DNA from: Prevotellaceae bacterium
GTDB taxonomy: Bacteria > Bacteroidota > Bacteroidia > Bacteroidales > UBA932
Assembly: GCA_031259645.1 (NCBI GenBank)
Contig: JAIRLC010000142.1
Span: forward strand, 1 to 14,881
Reading direction: 5' to 3'
DNA: 14,881 nt
Shown: piece by piece, positions 6,779 through 13,511 of the stretch
How positions within the stretch are numbered: position 1 is the stretch's first letter
How the letters are laid out: each line of letters opens with the position of its first letter
Notes under the pieces: generated by a model
Databases searched by the model: none
What the model was told of the DNA's origin: nothing
What the model saw: only the letters and a program-made list of their open reading frames with translations
Program-made: the position numbers and the translations under genes

Positions 6779-8846
6779 AATGACGCCGGGCAGCCTCCTC
6801 CTGCCTGCTTTGTGAAAAATTACTGATGCGTTTCATGTAACCGATGATGCGGGTAAGATAATCCAAATTTTTGCTTTGGCACGACGGACATGTTTGCAGC
6901 CGGCGCTTGTCGATATGGCCGCAATCGTTGCAGACGGTATTCGGGACGTTAAACGTAAAATAGTTGCACCCCTCCTGTGCGGCTACGCGCAACAATTGGC
7001 GGTACTGTTCTTTGCTCAAGTGTTCTTCGAGGTTCAGGTGCAAGGCCGAACCGCCCGTCAGGTGTTCGATATACTTTCTCCCATGCAGGCGGAATTTATC
7101 GACAATATTTAACGAGCCGTCTTCCACGATATAAAAATAGCTATTGTAGCAATCGCGGTTTACGGTGTAGCCATCCCGCCTGTCCCACTTGGCATGTTTA
7201 ACGCCTACATTTTCTGCCGGTATCATTTCACAGTTAAACAGCACGTCTTTCGTCCTGTACTTTTTATTGTAATTTTCTATAAGCCCCAATACCTGCTGAA
7301 CAAAAGCGGCATATTGTGGATTGTCGTTAATCGCCATTCCAAGCGATTCGGCGGCTTCCACCAAGCCGTTCACGCCGATAGTGAGGTATTGCCGTTTCAA
7401 GTTGATATAGCCCGCATCAAATAACGGCAACATGCCTTTTTCGTGCATGTATTTCAAATTTTCATTGTATGCCAGCTGGACTTTATGCACCAAGTCAACA
7501 ATTTCTTCGAGGAAAAATTGGTAGTGTTCTCCTTTTCGCGATGCATGTTGTATGCAGCGGTTCACATTGATGGTCAATACACTTTTCGAGCCGGTTGAAA
7601 CACCGCCGGCGCCGAGGGTATAGCTGAATCCGTTATCCTGTATTTCATTGCGTAAACGGCAACAGCTACTCAACGAGTCGGCGTTGTCGCTGATATACGT
7701 GAAGAACGAATGGCCTTCAGCATACATTTCGGCTGTAAAATCGCCGTATTCCCTGTCTTTGGCGTCGCCGTTTCCGGTCAGCAAAGCCATTGTTTCCACG
7801 GGGAATGTCAGTACGGAACGGGTACGCTCGCGGTTGAACCATTTCATGAACCGTTTTTGCAGCCAGCTTAGCGAATCCCAGTTGGGGCGGCTGCCGTCGG
7901 GAAACCGGAACTCGCCGAACAGGCTTTCAAAATAGTAGCGGTCGTAGTATGAAATATTCCAAAACACGGCCTGGAAGTTGCGCGCCCCGGTGGGCTGGTT
8001 GATGGAATAGACGATTTGCTCGAAGTAGTCGGTAATAATTTTATCCAACGTGCGCTGTTTTTTTGACAGGTCGACCACTTCACCGGCGTGCAAATAGTAG
8101 TCCCCGCCATATTCCAGGCCGATGAAATAGTTCATATACATGAGAAATTCGGGGGTGGCGCAAGCTCCGCTCAACATGCTCGATACCATAAAAACCATGT
8201 TAATGAACCCGCCACAGAATGATTTCAGGTTGGTAGGCGCTTTTGAATTTCCCCCGATAGAGGTCGTTCCTCCAATGAGCCACGGATACATGGTGATGCT
8301 GGCGCAGTAGTTGGCGAGGCTGGTTTCGTCGTTTTTATAGATATAGTGCTTGTTCAGCAGGTCGATGTACCGGTCGGCGACTTCTTTCCCGAACATCTCT
8401 TTGATGCGGTCGGTAAGCATGCGCCGGTTGAGGCGAATAAAATTGGACTTTGGGAGCTCGCCGATAAGGGTAGCCATATTTTTATTTTCCACATTGGCGT
8501 TAGCGTCGTACTTGCTGCCCGACGCCGCGTTTGAAGCGTCGCAGTAGTCCATCAGGAATTTAAGCTTGTCGCGCACTTCCCTGTCTTCGGTATGCTTTTG
8601 CCGGTATAACATGTACGATTTGGCTACGGCATAATACCGTTCCGACATCAGGGCGATCTCCACCTGATTTTGTATTTCTTCCACAGTGGTATCGTTCCCT
8701 ATACTTATCCGGCTCAGGATGTTGGTAACGATTTCCTGAGTGGCAAAACTGCCTACTGATAGAAACGCTTTCGAAATAGCGCTTTTAATTTTGTCAATAG
8801 AAAAGGCTTCCCTTTTCCCGTCGCGTTTGATAATGAATGATTCCAT
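6756..8846 (-). CDS. nrdD: Anaerobic (class III) ribonucleoside-triphosphate reductase
   Basis: This protein of about 696 residues reduces ribonucleotides to deoxyribonucleotides under anaerobic conditions using a glycyl radical; it needs neither oxygen nor B12. An N-terminal ATP-cone (about residues 2-90, starting FIIKRDGKREAFSIDKIKSAI, quoted in two parts: FIIKRDGKREA and FSIDKIKSAI) provides allosteric control. The C-terminus has a zinc site C639-x2-C642...C653-x2-C656 and the radical loop RIIGYMKRISNF with Gly669. Conserved cysteine segments SFCGGF and LFNCEMIPAE lie in the barrel. The start is taken as the ATG at 8846; a TTG directly before it (8849) could add one residue but is less likely. 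The gene is preceded by a cobalamin riboswitch and its own promoter, and it overlaps nrdG. A B12 riboswitch on nrdD implies that a B12-dependent class II reductase exists elsewhere in the genome. Confidence 0.97.
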   Translation of the reverse strand: MESFIIKRDGKREAFSIDKIKSAISKAFLSVGSFATQEIVTNILSRISIGNDTTVEEIQNQVEIALMSERYYAVAKSYMLYRQKHTEDREVRDKLKFLMDYCDASNAASGSKYDANANVENKNMATLIGELPKSNFIRLNRRMLTDRIKEMFGKEVADRYIDLLNKHYIYKNDETSLANYCASITMYPWLIGGTTSIGGNSKAPTNLKSFCGGFINMVFMVSSMLSGACATPEFLMYMNYFIGLEYGGDYYLHAGEVVDLSKKQRTLDKIITDYFEQIVYSINQPTGARNFQAVFWNISYYDRYYFESLFGEFRFPDGSRPNWDSLSWLQKRFMKWFNRERTRSVLTFPVETMALLTGNGDAKDREYGDFTAEMYAEGHSFFTYISDNADSLSSCCRLRNEIQDNGFSYTLGAGGVSTGSKSVLTINVNRCIQHASRKGEHYQFFLEEIVDLVHKVQLAYNENLKYMHEKGMLPLFDAGYINLKRQYLTIGVNGLVEAAESLGMAINDNPQYAAFVQQVLGLIENYNKKYRTKDVLFNCEMIPAENVGVKHAKWDRRDGYTVNRDCYNSYFYIVEDGSLNIVDKFRLHGRKYIEHLTGGSALHLNLEEHLSKEQYRQLLRVAAQEGCNYFTFNVPNTVCNDCGHIDKRRLQTCPSCQSKNLDYLTRIIGYMKRISNFSQSRQEEAARRHYASIHQL

Positions 8847-8868
8847 CAATGTTTATAATTTTACACTA

Positions 8869-8883
8869 TTCCACAAAATGGAA
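8869..8883 (-). other. Small hairpin close to the nrdD start codon
   Basis: In the leader RNA TTCCA and TGGAA form a 5-bp stem around TTTTG, ending 22 nt before the nrdD ATG. It could influence ribosome access, but the stem is short and no competing partner was identified. Confidence 0.25.
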
Positions 8884-8929
8884 CTTGGGGAACGTAGATA
8901 CAACTCTGTAAAAAGTTGAAATCTGTTTT

Positions 8930-8946
8930 GCTTTTCGCCCGAAAGC
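8930..8946 (-). other. Hairpin directly downstream of the nrdD aptamer (P13-like position)
   Basis: GCTTT pairs with AAAGC around the 7-nt loop CGGGCGA, 10 nt after the closing P1 stem. Stem length, loop length and position match the hairpin after the metE riboswitch. Part of it, TTTCGGGC (8944-8937), is also perfectly complementary over 8 nt to GCCCGAAA (8989-8982) inside the aptamer's peripheral region, so it could form a tertiary contact or an alternative helix. Confidence 0.42.
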
Positions 8947-8956
8947 TCCAGTATAT

Positions 8957-9135
8957 CACATTGGGCAGGTCTTCTGACTTGTTTCGGGCAACACGCCTTC
9001 CCGTTGAAAAACTCAACAGTGACAAAATGTGCAGCCTTTTTTTGAAACTCACAGCTACGGGGATAGTTCCTGATTTCCACAGGATTCCCTTTTAAATCTC
9101 TATCGCTTTACAGCGACTACAGAGAACCAAATGCG
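8957..9135 (-). promoter_or_regulatory. Cobalamin (B12) riboswitch of the nrdDG operon
   Basis: On the minus strand, P1 pairs CGCATTTGG (9135-9127) with CCCAATGTG (8965-8957), with one mismatch. A P2 hairpin follows (CTCT...AGAG enclosing TCGCT-GTAA-AGCGA). Then come AAGGGAATCCTG with its partner CAGGA, GTAGCTGTGA, GTCACTG, GGGAAGGC and the B12 box AGTCAGAAGACCTGCC. All core landmarks of the RF00174-type aptamer are present and in order. The variable arms differ from those of the metE riboswitch, so the two are not a recent duplication. The expected effect is to lower nrdDG expression when cobalamin is plentiful. About 110 nt separate the aptamer from the nrdD start. Confidence 0.94.
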
Positions 9136-9139
9136 GTTG

Positions 9140-9147
9140 CAAAGGTA
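9140..9147 (-). promoter_or_regulatory. -7 element of the nrdDG operon promoter
   Basis: TACCTTTG on the minus strand fits TAnnTTTG exactly. It places transcription start close to the first base of the riboswitch P1 stem (9135). A second possible -7 box, TAGGTTTG, lies about 23 nt further upstream (9170-9163). No clear -33 element was found for either. The remaining bases up to 9220 hold only an imperfect inverted repeat, ATGTTA/TAACAT, after the comEC stop. Confidence 0.55.
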
Positions 9148-9220
9148 TGAAATAGATTATCGCAAACCTACATGTTAAAAGGATTAGTTGCTAACATTTT
9201 TTCAACGCCTGCGAATGTCT

Positions 9221-11353
9221 TCATTCACGGTTTATTTTTTGTATCCATGCGCCGTGTTGTTTTACGTCATGCAGGGCGACCGCCTGTTCGCTTGCAACAG
9301 ATGCCCACTGCCGGGCGCGGAAGGCAGGTACGGAAGCATCAAGTATGACCTGTTTCGGTTGGTAGAGCGCCAATGCCTGTGTCGGGCGCAGTGCTGCCGC
9401 CGCTGTAACAATAAGGTAATCTACCGGTGCGGTTTGTTTGAATGTGGGTTGTTCGTTATGTAATATTTTGATCAATTTATCTTCAAAAATAATAAAGTTC
9501 CGGTAAGTGTGCAAATGTTGAATGGTGGTGTCGTTTAACGGATGGTGGGCGGCAAGGGTTACAACCGGTTTCCCGGCAATGCCGGTGCTGATGAAAAATG
9601 TTTTGAGGTTGAAGTCGAACGTTTCTTCGGCGTTGCTACTGTCACGCAGGGCTACGCTGTGGTTGCCGTGAATGAAATGAATGTAGGAGGCGTTTTTCAC
9701 GTTATATACGGCGATAAGTCGTTGTCCCTGTTGCTGGATGGATTGCCACGAGCCAAACGCAAAAAGGCCGGTTAGCAGGCAGGCCGAAATCCATAATAGC
9801 CGCTTGTTTTTTGTTTCGATATATAGCATGAAAAGCAGCGCCAACACAATCATTATGCACAGTTGCGGCGGGCTGATGTAGATGTTGGACGTGACGGAGT
9901 GAGGCATTTGTTCGATGAAACGCACACCGTGATTGAGCAGCCACAGCGATTTGTCGAGGCACAGGGCAAGGAGGTCTGATGCAACCGGCATCCAAGTGGT
10001 GGCAAGGAGCGCCGCACTAAGATAGACGATGACGCCGGTGAGCGGAATGACAAAAACGTTGGTGAGTAGAAAGTAGTTGGGGAATTGGTGAAAACTTGCA
10101 AGGGTAATGGGCAACGTGCCGATTTGAGCGGCGAAGGAAACACTAAGCAATTGCCAATAGTAATCGGCTGTTTTATACCGGACATAGATTAAGCGATATA
10201 TCGCAGGTTGGAAATATACAATGGATATGACGGCGCAATAGGAAAGTTGAAAGCCGGTATCGAAGAGGTCGAAAGGGCGGAAGAGGCAAATGAAGAAAGC
10301 AGAAGCGGCAAGAGAGTTGTAGATGCTGATGCGTCGCTGCATCATTTGTCCGGCAAGGACGAAGGAAAACATCACCGTAGCGCGGGTAACGGAAGGGGAA
10401 AAGCCTACCAGCGCAGCATAACACCACAAACAAAAGATGCATAATATATTTTTGAATGGCTTTCCGTTTCGCTTTTTTTCGAGAAATGAAAAAAGAATGG
10501 ATAAGATGGCGAATATAATCCCTACATGGAGGCCGGATACGGCAAGGATATGGGTGGCGCCGGAGGAGGAATACGCCTGTCGTAAATCCTGATCGAGGTC
10601 TTTTTTGTCGCCTAAGGTGAGTGCGTTGAGTACGGCAAACTCATCACCCGCAATGCCTTTGGTGGAGAAAATTTGTTGGGTGTTCCCGCGCAGTTGTGCG
10701 GGAAGGTTGCGCAGGCTTTTTGTTTGTGCGGGAACCACCATATACTGGGTGCGGCGAATAAATCCTGAGGTGAAAACATGGCGGCGTTTCATGTAGGTGC
10801 GGTAGTCAAATTCACCGGGGTTTTGTGGCGGCGGAAGTTCGCTTAGCCAAGCAAGTGCGAGGATGGTATCGCCGGGAACGGGCAATGCTTGTGTGCTGTC
10901 GGTTTCAAGAAAGAGGATGATTTTTTCACGGAGAAACTGTGTGCCGCTGCTGTCGGCACAGGCAAGTATGACGGCAGGTGTTTTGAGGTATCGCTGACCG
11001 GCTGTGGTGTTTTCGCTGACGGCCGCTTTGATGTAAATATGTCGTTGCAGGGGCAGTTTGCTCTCTTGTGGCTGGAACTGCACGGCGGTGATGCCGGCAG
11101 AGAAAAGGAAAAGCAGCCCGGCCAGTCCGCTTATCCATTGACGGGCGTAGTGGTGGCAATAAGGGATGAAAAGCGTAAGTGCGAAAAGGAAGAATAGCAG
11201 AACGGAAACAGGCCAGCATGAAAAATGAAAAGGATAAACGTGGCACTGCCAAGCAATGCCTCCAAGGAAAGCAAACGCAAGACGCACATACGGCATTTCA
11301 CGCAATGTTTCATTCCAATCCCTGCGGCGGGAATGATCGGGTGTTTTACGCAC
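9221..11353 (-). CDS. comEC: ComEC/Rec2-type DNA uptake channel protein
   Basis: This polytopic inner-membrane protein of 710 residues belongs to the ComEC/Rec2 family, which carries single-stranded DNA across the inner membrane during natural transformation. Hydrophobic segments near 22-95 flank a DUF4131-like region (about 40-200). The Competence domain starts near 235 and has the hallmark GATHILAVSGLHVG at 265-278, followed by about eight membrane segments to about 535. The C-terminal part (about 540-710) sits where other ComEC proteins have a metallo-beta-lactamase-like domain, but no HxHxDH metal motif is visible. The GTG start at 11353 overlaps the pepT stop by 8 nt, indicating co-transcription; an ATG at 11296 (Met20, MPYVRLAF) is a plausible alternative that fits shorter relatives. 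No separate promoter was seen. Confidence 0.93.
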   Translation of the reverse strand: MRKTPDHSRRRDWNETLREMPYVRLAFAFLGGIAWQCHVYPFHFSCWPVSVLLFFLFALTLFIPYCHHYARQWISGLAGLLFLFSAGITAVQFQPQESKLPLQRHIYIKAAVSENTTAGQRYLKTPAVILACADSSGTQFLREKIILFLETDSTQALPVPGDTILALAWLSELPPPQNPGEFDYRTYMKRRHVFTSGFIRRTQYMVVPAQTKSLRNLPAQLRGNTQQIFSTKGIAGDEFAVLNALTLGDKKDLDQDLRQAYSSSGATHILAVSGLHVGIIFAILSILFSFLEKKRNGKPFKNILCIFCLWCYAALVGFSPSVTRATVMFSFVLAGQMMQRRISIYNSLAASAFFICLFRPFDLFDTGFQLSYCAVISIVYFQPAIYRLIYVRYKTADYYWQLLSVSFAAQIGTLPITLASFHQFPNYFLLTNVFVIPLTGVIVYLSAALLATTWMPVASDLLALCLDKSLWLLNHGVRFIEQMPHSVTSNIYISPPQLCIMIVLALLFMLYIETKNKRLLWISACLLTGLFAFGSWQSIQQQGQRLIAVYNVKNASYIHFIHGNHSVALRDSSNAEETFDFNLKTFFISTGIAGKPVVTLAAHHPLNDTTIQHLHTYRNFIIFEDKLIKILHNEQPTFKQTAPVDYLIVTAAAALRPTQALALYQPKQVILDASVPAFRARQWASVASEQAVALHDVKQHGAWIQKINRE

Positions 11354-12566
11354 AATAGAGTTTAACTATGTTTACTATAACTTCAAACGATTTTTGCATA
11401 CTTTCGAGTGGTATATATTCGTAAATGCTGTGGAAATTGTGACCTCCGGCGAAAATATTCGGACAGGGCAGTCCCATGTGCGACAATCGGGCGCCGTCGG
11501 TGCCGCCGCGGGCAAGCCTGATGACCGGCTTTACGCCGGCCATTTCCATAGCTTTTATGGCATTTTCAACGAGGTGGATGTGCTTTTTAATTTCATCATA
11601 CATGTTGTAATATTGGTCTGTAAAGTGTATGGTGAAAGTGTTTGCGCCGTACTTTTTATTAAGCAGTTCGGCGCTTTCTTCCATGAAAGATTTCCGCCGG
11701 TTAAAAAGTTCGCGGTCATGCTCACGGATGAGGTATTGTGCGGTGGCCTTACCGACACTTCCCTGTACGTTGTTCAGGAGGTAGAACCCTTCACGGTCTT
11801 TTGTGGTTTCGGGTCGTTCGCTGGGCGGCAACAATGCGTTAAATTCTTGAAGGAGCAGCAGCGCGTTTTTGAATTTTTCGGAAGCATATCCCGGATGCAT
11901 GTTGCAGCCTTCTACGGTGAGGTCGGCCAGGGCGCCATTGAAATTTTCCACATCCAGTTCGCCGATTTGCCCGCCGTCAACGGTGTAGGCATAGTCGGCG
12001 CCGAACGCCTGCACGTCAAACCCCTCTATGCCGCGTCCTGTTTCTTCATCGGAGGTGAACGCAAGGTGAATGTCGCCGTGTTCCATGCCGGGACGTTGCG
12101 TGAGATATTGCGCCAGATGCATGAGGATGGCCACGCCGGCCTTGTCGTCTGCGCCCAGCAGGGTAGTGCCGCCGGTGGTGATGAGCGTTTGTCCCTTGTA
12201 AGCGGAGAGGTCGGGGAAGTCGGCCACGCGCAGGTATATGTTCTTTTCGGGGTGCAAGAGAACGTCCTGTCCGTCGTAGTGTTCAATGATTTTCGCCTGA
12301 ACATTCGCGCCGCTCACGTCGGGCGACGTGTCCACGTGCGCAATAAACCCGAGGGCGGGCGTTTTTTTTGCGCTGTTGGCGGGGATATGTGCGAAGACCA
12401 TGCCTTGCGGGTTTATTTCCGCGCGAATCCCCATGGCCTGCAACTCGCCGGCCAACACCTCCAGCAATGCCGACTGCCCGGCTGTACTGGGCTTTTCAGC
12501 CGATTCCGGATCCGATTGCGTGTCGTAAGTTACATATCGTAGAAATTGTTCGAGTAAGTTATTCAT
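11346..12566 (-). CDS. pepT: Peptidase T (tripeptide aminopeptidase, M20B)
   Basis: This 406-residue cytoplasmic zinc aminopeptidase removes the N-terminal residue from tripeptides. The two-metal site is complete: His77 and Asp79 in AHVDTSPD, Asp140 in LLGADDKAG, Glu174-Glu175 in TSDEETGRG, Asp197 in YTVDGG, and His379 in GGHNFHS. The substrate-binding RGGTDGA stands at 353-359. The length matches E. coli PepT (408). The ATG at 12566 ([12 protein letters not shown]) is preferred because it aligns with the family N-terminus and because a -7 promoter box lies at 12596-12589, inside any longer version starting from the upstream GTG at 12626. The gene is first in a two-gene unit with comEC and diverges from nfo. 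The pairing with comEC has no obvious metabolic meaning. Confidence 0.96.
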   Translation of the reverse strand: MNNLLEQFLRYVTYDTQSDPESAEKPSTAGQSALLEVLAGELQAMGIRAEINPQGMVFAHIPANSAKKTPALGFIAHVDTSPDVSGANVQAKIIEHYDGQDVLLHPEKNIYLRVADFPDLSAYKGQTLITTGGTTLLGADDKAGVAILMHLAQYLTQRPGMEHGDIHLAFTSDEETGRGIEGFDVQAFGADYAYTVDGGQIGELDVENFNGALADLTVEGCNMHPGYASEKFKNALLLLQEFNALLPPSERPETTKDREGFYLLNNVQGSVGKATAQYLIREHDRELFNRRKSFMEESAELLNKKYGANTFTIHFTDQYYNMYDEIKKHIHLVENAIKAMEMAGVKPVIRLARGGTDGARLSHMGLPCPNIFAGGHNFHSIYEYIPLESMQKSFEVIVNIVKLYCA

Positions 12567-12588
12567 CGGGTGGTTGTCATATTTGTGC

Positions 12589-12596
12589 CAAAGATA
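12589..12596 (-). promoter_or_regulatory. -7 element of the pepT-comEC promoter
   Basis: TATCTTTG on the minus strand matches TAnnTTTG and is 22 nt upstream of the pepT ATG. It decides the start choice for pepT. No good -33 TTTG was found at the standard spacing. It is only 12 nt from the oppositely oriented nfo -7 box. Confidence 0.55.
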
Positions 12597-12608
12597 AGGA
12601 TTTTTTTG

Positions 12609-12616
12609 TACATTTG
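12609..12616 (+). promoter_or_regulatory. -7 element of the nfo promoter
   Basis: TACATTTG on the plus strand fits TAnnTTTG, 39 nt before the nfo ATG. A TTTG at 12582-12585 could be the -33 element, though the 23-nt spacing is long. The presumed polymerase footprint overlaps that of the pepT promoter. Confidence 0.5.
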
Positions 12617-12628
12617 TGCGTTGCACAA
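12614..12628. repeat. Inverted repeat at the nfo start region, possible operator
   Basis: TTGTGC-GTT-GCACAA is a perfect 6-bp inverted repeat with a 3-nt spacer. It overlaps the end of the nfo -7 box and the likely transcription start. A half-site copy, TTTGTGC, also occurs at 12582-12588 next to the pepT -7 box. It could bind a dimeric regulator acting on both genes. Confidence 0.3.
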
Positions 12629-12655
12629 GTGTTATTTCTATTAAAAAGCAGACTT

Positions 12656-13489
12656 ATGTTAAATATCGGATGTCATTTGTCTTTGTCGAAAGGGTATGCC
12701 GCTATGGGCGGTACGGCTGTGGGCATTGCAGCGAATACGTTTCAGTTTTTCACCCGCAATCCGCGGGGCGGGAGTGCAAAAGAAATTGACGCGCAGGATG
12801 CGGCGGCATTGGCAAAGTTGATGAATGAGAAACATTTTGCGCCTTTGTTGGCGCATGCGCCTTATACATTGAATTTGTGCTCTGTCGATGCAAGTATCCG
12901 TGTGTTTGGGCATCAACTTATGTCTGACGATTTGCGCCGCTTGGAACAATTGCCTTGCAAGTTGTATAATATTCATCCCGGAAGCCATACAGGACAAGGT
13001 GTAGAGGAGGGTATCAGTCAAATTGCGGAGGCGCTGAACAAAATCATCCGTCCAGACCAAACGGTGATGGTGTTACTGGAAACGATGTCGGGCAAAGGGA
13101 GTGAGGTGGGGGTGACCTTTGAGGAGATAAAAGCTATCATAGATGGGGTTGAATTGCAGGAGAAGATGGGTGTTTGTTTGGACACGTGCCATGTGTATTC
13201 GGCCGGCTATGATATTGTAAACGACCTTGACGGGGTGCTTACGAAATTCGATAAGACAGTGGGGTTGAAACGCCTGAAAGCAGTTCATTTGAATGACAGT
13301 ATGACGCCGTTTGACAGCCGGAAAGACCGGCATGCATTGTTGGGCAAAGGAAGTATTGGGCTTGAAGCCCTTGCACGGGTTGTCAATCATCCCGAATTGA
13401 AACACCTGCCTTTCCTGCTTGAAACGCCTAACGAACTCGACGGATATGCCGTAGAAATCAAGACTTTGAGGGCGTTGTACAAGGAATAA
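12656..13489 (+). CDS. nfo: Endonuclease IV (apurinic/apyrimidinic endonuclease)
   Basis: This 277-residue TIM-barrel enzyme cuts DNA 5' of abasic sites and removes 3' blocking groups during base excision repair. All nine trinuclear zinc ligands of E. coli Nfo have counterparts: His67, His107 (NIHPGS), Glu142 (LLETMSG), Asp176 and His179 (LDTCHV), His211 (HLND), Asp224 and His226 (KDRHALLG), and Glu256 (LLETP). The ATG at 12656 gives [13 protein letters not shown], the family N-terminus. The frame stays open further upstream but would run through the promoter and antisense to pepT, so a longer start is rejected. It is the only plus-strand gene in the window, divergent from pepT and convergent with ftsZ, with 22 nt between their stop codons. 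Confidence 0.97.
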   Translation: MLNIGCHLSLSKGYAAMGGTAVGIAANTFQFFTRNPRGGSAKEIDAQDAAALAKLMNEKHFAPLLAHAPYTLNLCSVDASIRVFGHQLMSDDLRRLEQLPCKLYNIHPGSHTGQGVEEGISQIAEALNKIIRPDQTVMVLLETMSGKGSEVGVTFEEIKAIIDGVELQEKMGVCLDTCHVYSAGYDIVNDLDGVLTKFDKTVGLKRLKAVHLNDSMTPFDSRKDRHALLGKGSIGLEALARVVNHPELKHLPFLLETPNELDGYAVEIKTLRALYKE

Positions 13490-13490
13490 A

Positions 13491-13508
13491 AAAAGTAAAA
13501 AAACTTTT
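13491..13508. terminator. Weak A/T hairpin between convergent nfo and ftsZ
   Basis: AAAAGT and ACTTTT form a 6-bp stem around six A residues within the 22-nt gap between the two stop codons. It is the only candidate for termination of both genes. The stem is weak and the loop is all A, so efficient termination is uncertain; read-through into the opposing gene is possible. Confidence 0.35.
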
Positions 13509-13511
13509 AAT

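Noticed and set aside
8853..9080. Open frames of 63-75 codons in the nrdD leader
   Set aside because: They coincide with the cobalamin aptamer; the conserved RNA landmarks explain the sequence, and the peptides resemble nothing known.
11394..12542. A 382-codon open frame on the plus strand opposite pepT
   Set aside because: It lies entirely antisense to a pepT gene with all metal ligands intact, has no recognisable domain, and is explained by codon bias of the opposite strand.
12567..12626. Twenty-residue N-terminal extension of pepT from a GTG
   Set aside because: The -7 box at 12596-12589 lies inside it, and the PepT family N-terminus aligns with the ATG at 12566.
12368..12655. Upstream in-frame extension of nfo
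   Set aside because: It would run antisense through pepT and through both promoter boxes, and the family N-terminus begins at the ATG at 12656.
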